Origin: Isotricha intestinalis
Taxonomy: Eukaryota > Ciliophora > Litostomatea > Vestibuliferida > Isotrichidae
Length of the DNA: 64,000 bases
Assembly (NCBI GenBank): GCA_023807065.1
Contig: JAJJLU010000356.1
Span: 1 to 64,000 of the forward strand
Direction of reading: 5' to 3'
Positions 61,671-64,000 of this stretch are shown here, one piece after another. A program made the position numbers and the translations under genes. The notes under the pieces were generated by a model. That model was not told where the DNA came from. It saw nothing but the letters and a program-made list of their open reading frames with translations, and did not search any database. Position 1 is the first letter of the stretch. Every line of letters begins with the position of its first letter.

Positions 61671-64000
61671 ATGATTATTAAAGTATGTAAAAGTTACTTT
61701 TTATTTTTTATATTTGCTATTTTATTCAATTATTCCAAATTAAAAATTATTCACTCAAAAATACGGTTTATAGCAGAAAATAATTATTTTCTCCAAGATG
61801 ATATAATGCGCTCAAAAAAAAATGAATTAATAAACAAATATTTATCAACAAAATATTTATTTTGGTCAAAAGGATTTAAAGGTGAAAATATAAAACTTGC
61901 AATAATGGATTCAGGAATAAACAATAAACATTTAAATTGTAATTTAAAAAAATCAAAAAATTTTTCTGACGATAAATTTGACATAGATTATATAGGACAT
62001 GGAACATATCTTTCTTCAATAATATGTTCAGAAGAACTTGGAATAAGTCCAAAAATAAGTTTATATATGTATAAAATATTTAATAAGGAAGGAGATACAA
62101 ATACAAATTGGATAATAAATGCATTAAAAGAAGTTTTAAATGATGGAATAAATATATTAAATATGTCATTTGGAGGGATAAATTTTAATGATGAAAAAAT
62201 AATATTATTAATAAAGGAAATAATCAATAAAAATATAATAATAATATCATCGAGTGGAAATGAAGGACCTAGTTTTGGCTCAATTTCTTTTCCAGGAAAT
62301 AATATTAATATTATTACTGTTGGAGGAGTTTCTAAAGAAATTTTTACTATATATAAATTTACTTCTAGAGGTCCTGCAATGTTTAATAAAAATTTAATTA
62401 TACCCAAACCAAATACTTGGTCTTTAGGAGAAAATATTATTGGATTTTCACATAAAGAAGATAATAATAATAATGATAAATATGTTATTAAAAATGGAAG
62501 TAGTGTTTCTTCTGCAATAGTATCTTCTTTTATTGCTTTATTTTTGTCTATGGATTATAATAATATTAATTTTTGGAATAATGCGAAATTAATTGAAATT
62601 ATTAGAGTGTCAAATATTGAATTACCTGAAGTTAATCAATTTGAAAGATTTTCTGGATTATTTAATCCACAAGGTTTATTTGGTATTTTAAATTTTGATT
62701 ATAAAAGTTTGTTTTTGGAAAAAATGAAATTGTTTAATTATGATTATTTTAAAAATTATAATATGAATAATCAAAGATATTTTGATAATTATAGTTATAA
62801 TATGGAAATTTATTCTACTAAACAACCAGTAAATGTTCCTTTGATTGTGTTAAATTTTATGGATAAAAAAGATTATAATAATATTAAATTACCATATAAA
62901 TTTGAAATTTCTGTAATAAAGAAAAAAAATAAAAAAGATGATTTATCTGATATAATTACTGATAATTGTATTAAATTAAAAATAGAAAATATTGAAAATA
63001 TATCTTTAATTTTTTTATTAAATATTAAAATAATTCCAAGTGATAATCCACAATGTAATTTTTATAAACAAACAATAAATTGGAACATTAAATTTTTAGA
63101 TTTTAATAACACACATTTATTTAATTTATATTATTCATTTGATTTCATTCCTAAACCTTTAAAATATTATAGAATATTATTTGATCATTATCATCAATTA
63201 ATTTATCCTTTTGATGGTCCAATTGCAAAAGATTATTTATTAAATAATTATTTTGAATATGATTGGACATATGAAAATATGGACACTAATTTTTATTCAT
63301 TAAAACAATATATTTTAGAAAATGAAGAATATTATATCGAAGAAACGAATGAACCACTTTCATGTCTAAACTTACAAGAATATTCAGTTTTATTAATAAT
63401 AGATACAGAAAAAAAAATGTCTTTGAAAGAAATAAATAAATTAAAGTATTATTATGAAAATCATAAATTATCAATTTTCATTATATCAGAATGGAATAAC
63501 ATTTTAATATCATCAAATTTAAATTATCCAAATCAAAAAATAAAATCAAAAATATTAAAAGAAGGAGCAAATTTATCAAATTTAAATTCATTTTTATTAA
63601 ATTATAATATTGGTTTGACAAAAGATAGTATATCAGGAGAATTTTATATTTCAAATAAAAAAGTAGAAATTAATTCAGCATCTTCAATTGGACTCTTTCC
63701 TGAAAATGGTATTTTATTTGGAGGAGTATTTTCTAATGATGAGCAATTTATTTCTAATAAAGCAGAAACTAAATTATCAAGAGCAATTTTAGGATTATAT
63801 GAAAATAAATTTAATGAAAATTTTGGAAGAATTGCAATTTTTACTGATTCTTTCTGTATAGATGATTATCAATTATCTATTGATAAAAAAGAAAAAAATT
63901 GCTTTTGGTTATTTAAAGATATTTTAACTTTTCTAATTCATGGAAATTATGTTTATAATAATTTAAATTTGTTAAATAGTAAATTATTAACTAAAACTTA
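61671..64000 (+). CDS. MBTPS1: Site-1-protease (MBTPS1/SKI-1)-like subtilisin protease, 3' end outside the window
   Basis: The frame is open for 776 codons and runs off the right edge. An N-terminal hydrophobic segment (residues 9-20, YFLFFIFAILFN) is a signal peptide. A peptidase S8 domain follows, with catalytic Asp80 (AIMDSG), His110 (GHGTYLSS), oxyanion Asn197 (SSGNEGP) and Ser278 (NGSSVSSAIVSS). The style of YTGKxVKVAVFDTGL, GHGTFVAG and SIGGPD in site-1 protease is matched by FKGENIKLAIMDSG, GHGTYLSS and MSFGGI. S1P sits in the Golgi and cuts membrane-tethered factors such as SREBP and ATF6 in the lumen. The propeptide is short (about 45 residues). The C-terminal luminal region is present, but any membrane anchor lies beyond the window. 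Confidence 0.9.
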   Translation, partial: MIIKVCKSYFLFFIFAILFNYSKLKIIHSKIRFIAENNYFLQDDIMRSKKNELINKYLSTKYLFWSKGFKGENIKLAIMDSGINNKHLNCNLKKSKNFSDDKFDIDYIGHGTYLSSIICSEELGISPKISLYMYKIFNKEGDTNTNWIINALKEVLNDGINILNMSFGGINFNDEKIILLIKEIINKNIIIISSSGNEGPSFGSISFPGNNINIITVGGVSKEIFTIYKFTSRGPAMFNKNLIIPKPNTWSLGENIIGFSHKEDNNNNDKYVIKNGSSVSSAIVSSFIALFLSMDYNNINFWNNAKLIEIIRVSNIELPEVNQFERFSGLFNPQGLFGILNFDYKSLFLEKMKLFNYDYFKNYNMNNQRYFDNYSYNMEIYSTKQPVNVPLIVLNFMDKKDYNNIKLPYKFEISVIKKKNKKDDLSDIITDNCIKLKIENIENISLIFLLNIKIIPSDNPQCNFYKQTINWNIKFLDFNNTHLFNLYYSFDFIPKPLKYYRILFDHYHQLIYPFDGPIAKDYLLNNYFEYDWTYENMDTNFYSLKQYILENEEYYIEETNEPLSCLNLQEYSVLLIIDTEKKMSLKEINKLKYYYENHKLSIFIISEWNNILISSNLNYPNQKIKSKILKEGANLSNLNSFLLNYNIGLTKDSISGEFYISNKKVEINSASSIGLFPENGILFGGVFSNDEQFISNKAETKLSRAILGLYENKFNENFGRIAIFTDSFCIDDYQLSIDKKEKNCFWLFKDILTFLIHGNYVYNNLNLLNSKLLTKT

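Noticed and set aside
1..64000. tRNA, rRNA or CRISPR features
   Set aside because: No tRNA T-loop or cloverleaf, no rRNA-like conserved GC-richer block, and no spaced direct-repeat array were found on reading both strands.

Overview
This is nuclear DNA from a very AT-rich (hand estimate about 80% or more), gene-dense and almost intron-free protist. Twenty-two complete genes, plus one gene running off the right edge, can be read with the standard genetic code. Their terminators are 18 TAA, 3 TAG and 1 TGA, and none of these triplets occurs inside the genes. Proteins are rich in Asn, Lys, Glu and Ile. The only intron I can prove is 28 nt long. The organism is ciliated: it has homologues of the transition-zone proteins jouberin (AHI1) and RPGRIP1/RPGRIP1L, plus a giant RCC1-repeat protein. 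Tiny introns and the mix of families fit a ciliate, but one with the standard code (litostome-like). Other AT-rich ciliated anaerobes cannot be excluded from this window.

Layout. 0-2 kb: a hairpin/T-run, a (TAAC)5 repeat and two broken coding remnants (SPRY plus coiled coil; coiled coil). 2-8.5 kb: a DUSP-USP ubiquitin protease, a Lys/Glu-rich protein with the 28-nt intron, and a broken TVP23 gene. 8.9-11 kb: a dead WD40 gene and decayed sequence. 11-17 kb: AHI1-like protein, decayed sequence, and an EF-hand protein with Cys-Pro and SPMR repeats. 17.5-27.5 kb: a 3346-residue RCC1 protein with two internal repeat families. 27.5-34 kb: mostly decayed sequence, holding a cornichon gene with one in-frame TAG, a Rab-like GTPase and a 372-bp inverted-repeat element. 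34-40 kb: RING protein, two more Rab-like GTPases, a CAP-domain protein with a GC-rich island, and a small coiled-coil protein. 41-47 kb: RPGRIP1-like protein, ArfGAP-like protein, NF-YA. 49-52 kb: RNF126-like RING E3, EF-hand-like protein, C2H2 zinc-finger protein. 52.7-64 kb: ankyrin-DHHC palmitoyltransferase, Mei2-like RNA-binding protein, long coiled-coil protein, SLC35F-like transporter, TBC1D13-like RabGAP, and the start of a site-1-protease-like subtilase.

Two functional themes stand out. One is ciliary transition-zone biology (AHI1, RPGRIP1-like, possibly the RCC1 protein; RPGR, the partner of RPGRIP1 in animals, is itself an RCC1 protein). The other is membrane traffic (three Rab-like GTPases, a TBC RabGAP, an ArfGAP-like protein, cornichon, the TVP23 remnant, DHHC and S1P). 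Eukaryotic neighbours need not be co-regulated, so co-location is only suggestive. Between genes lie stretches that still look coding but carry in-frame stops and, in several, frameshifts: a gene graveyard. Many of these stops fall where Gln or Trp would be plausible.
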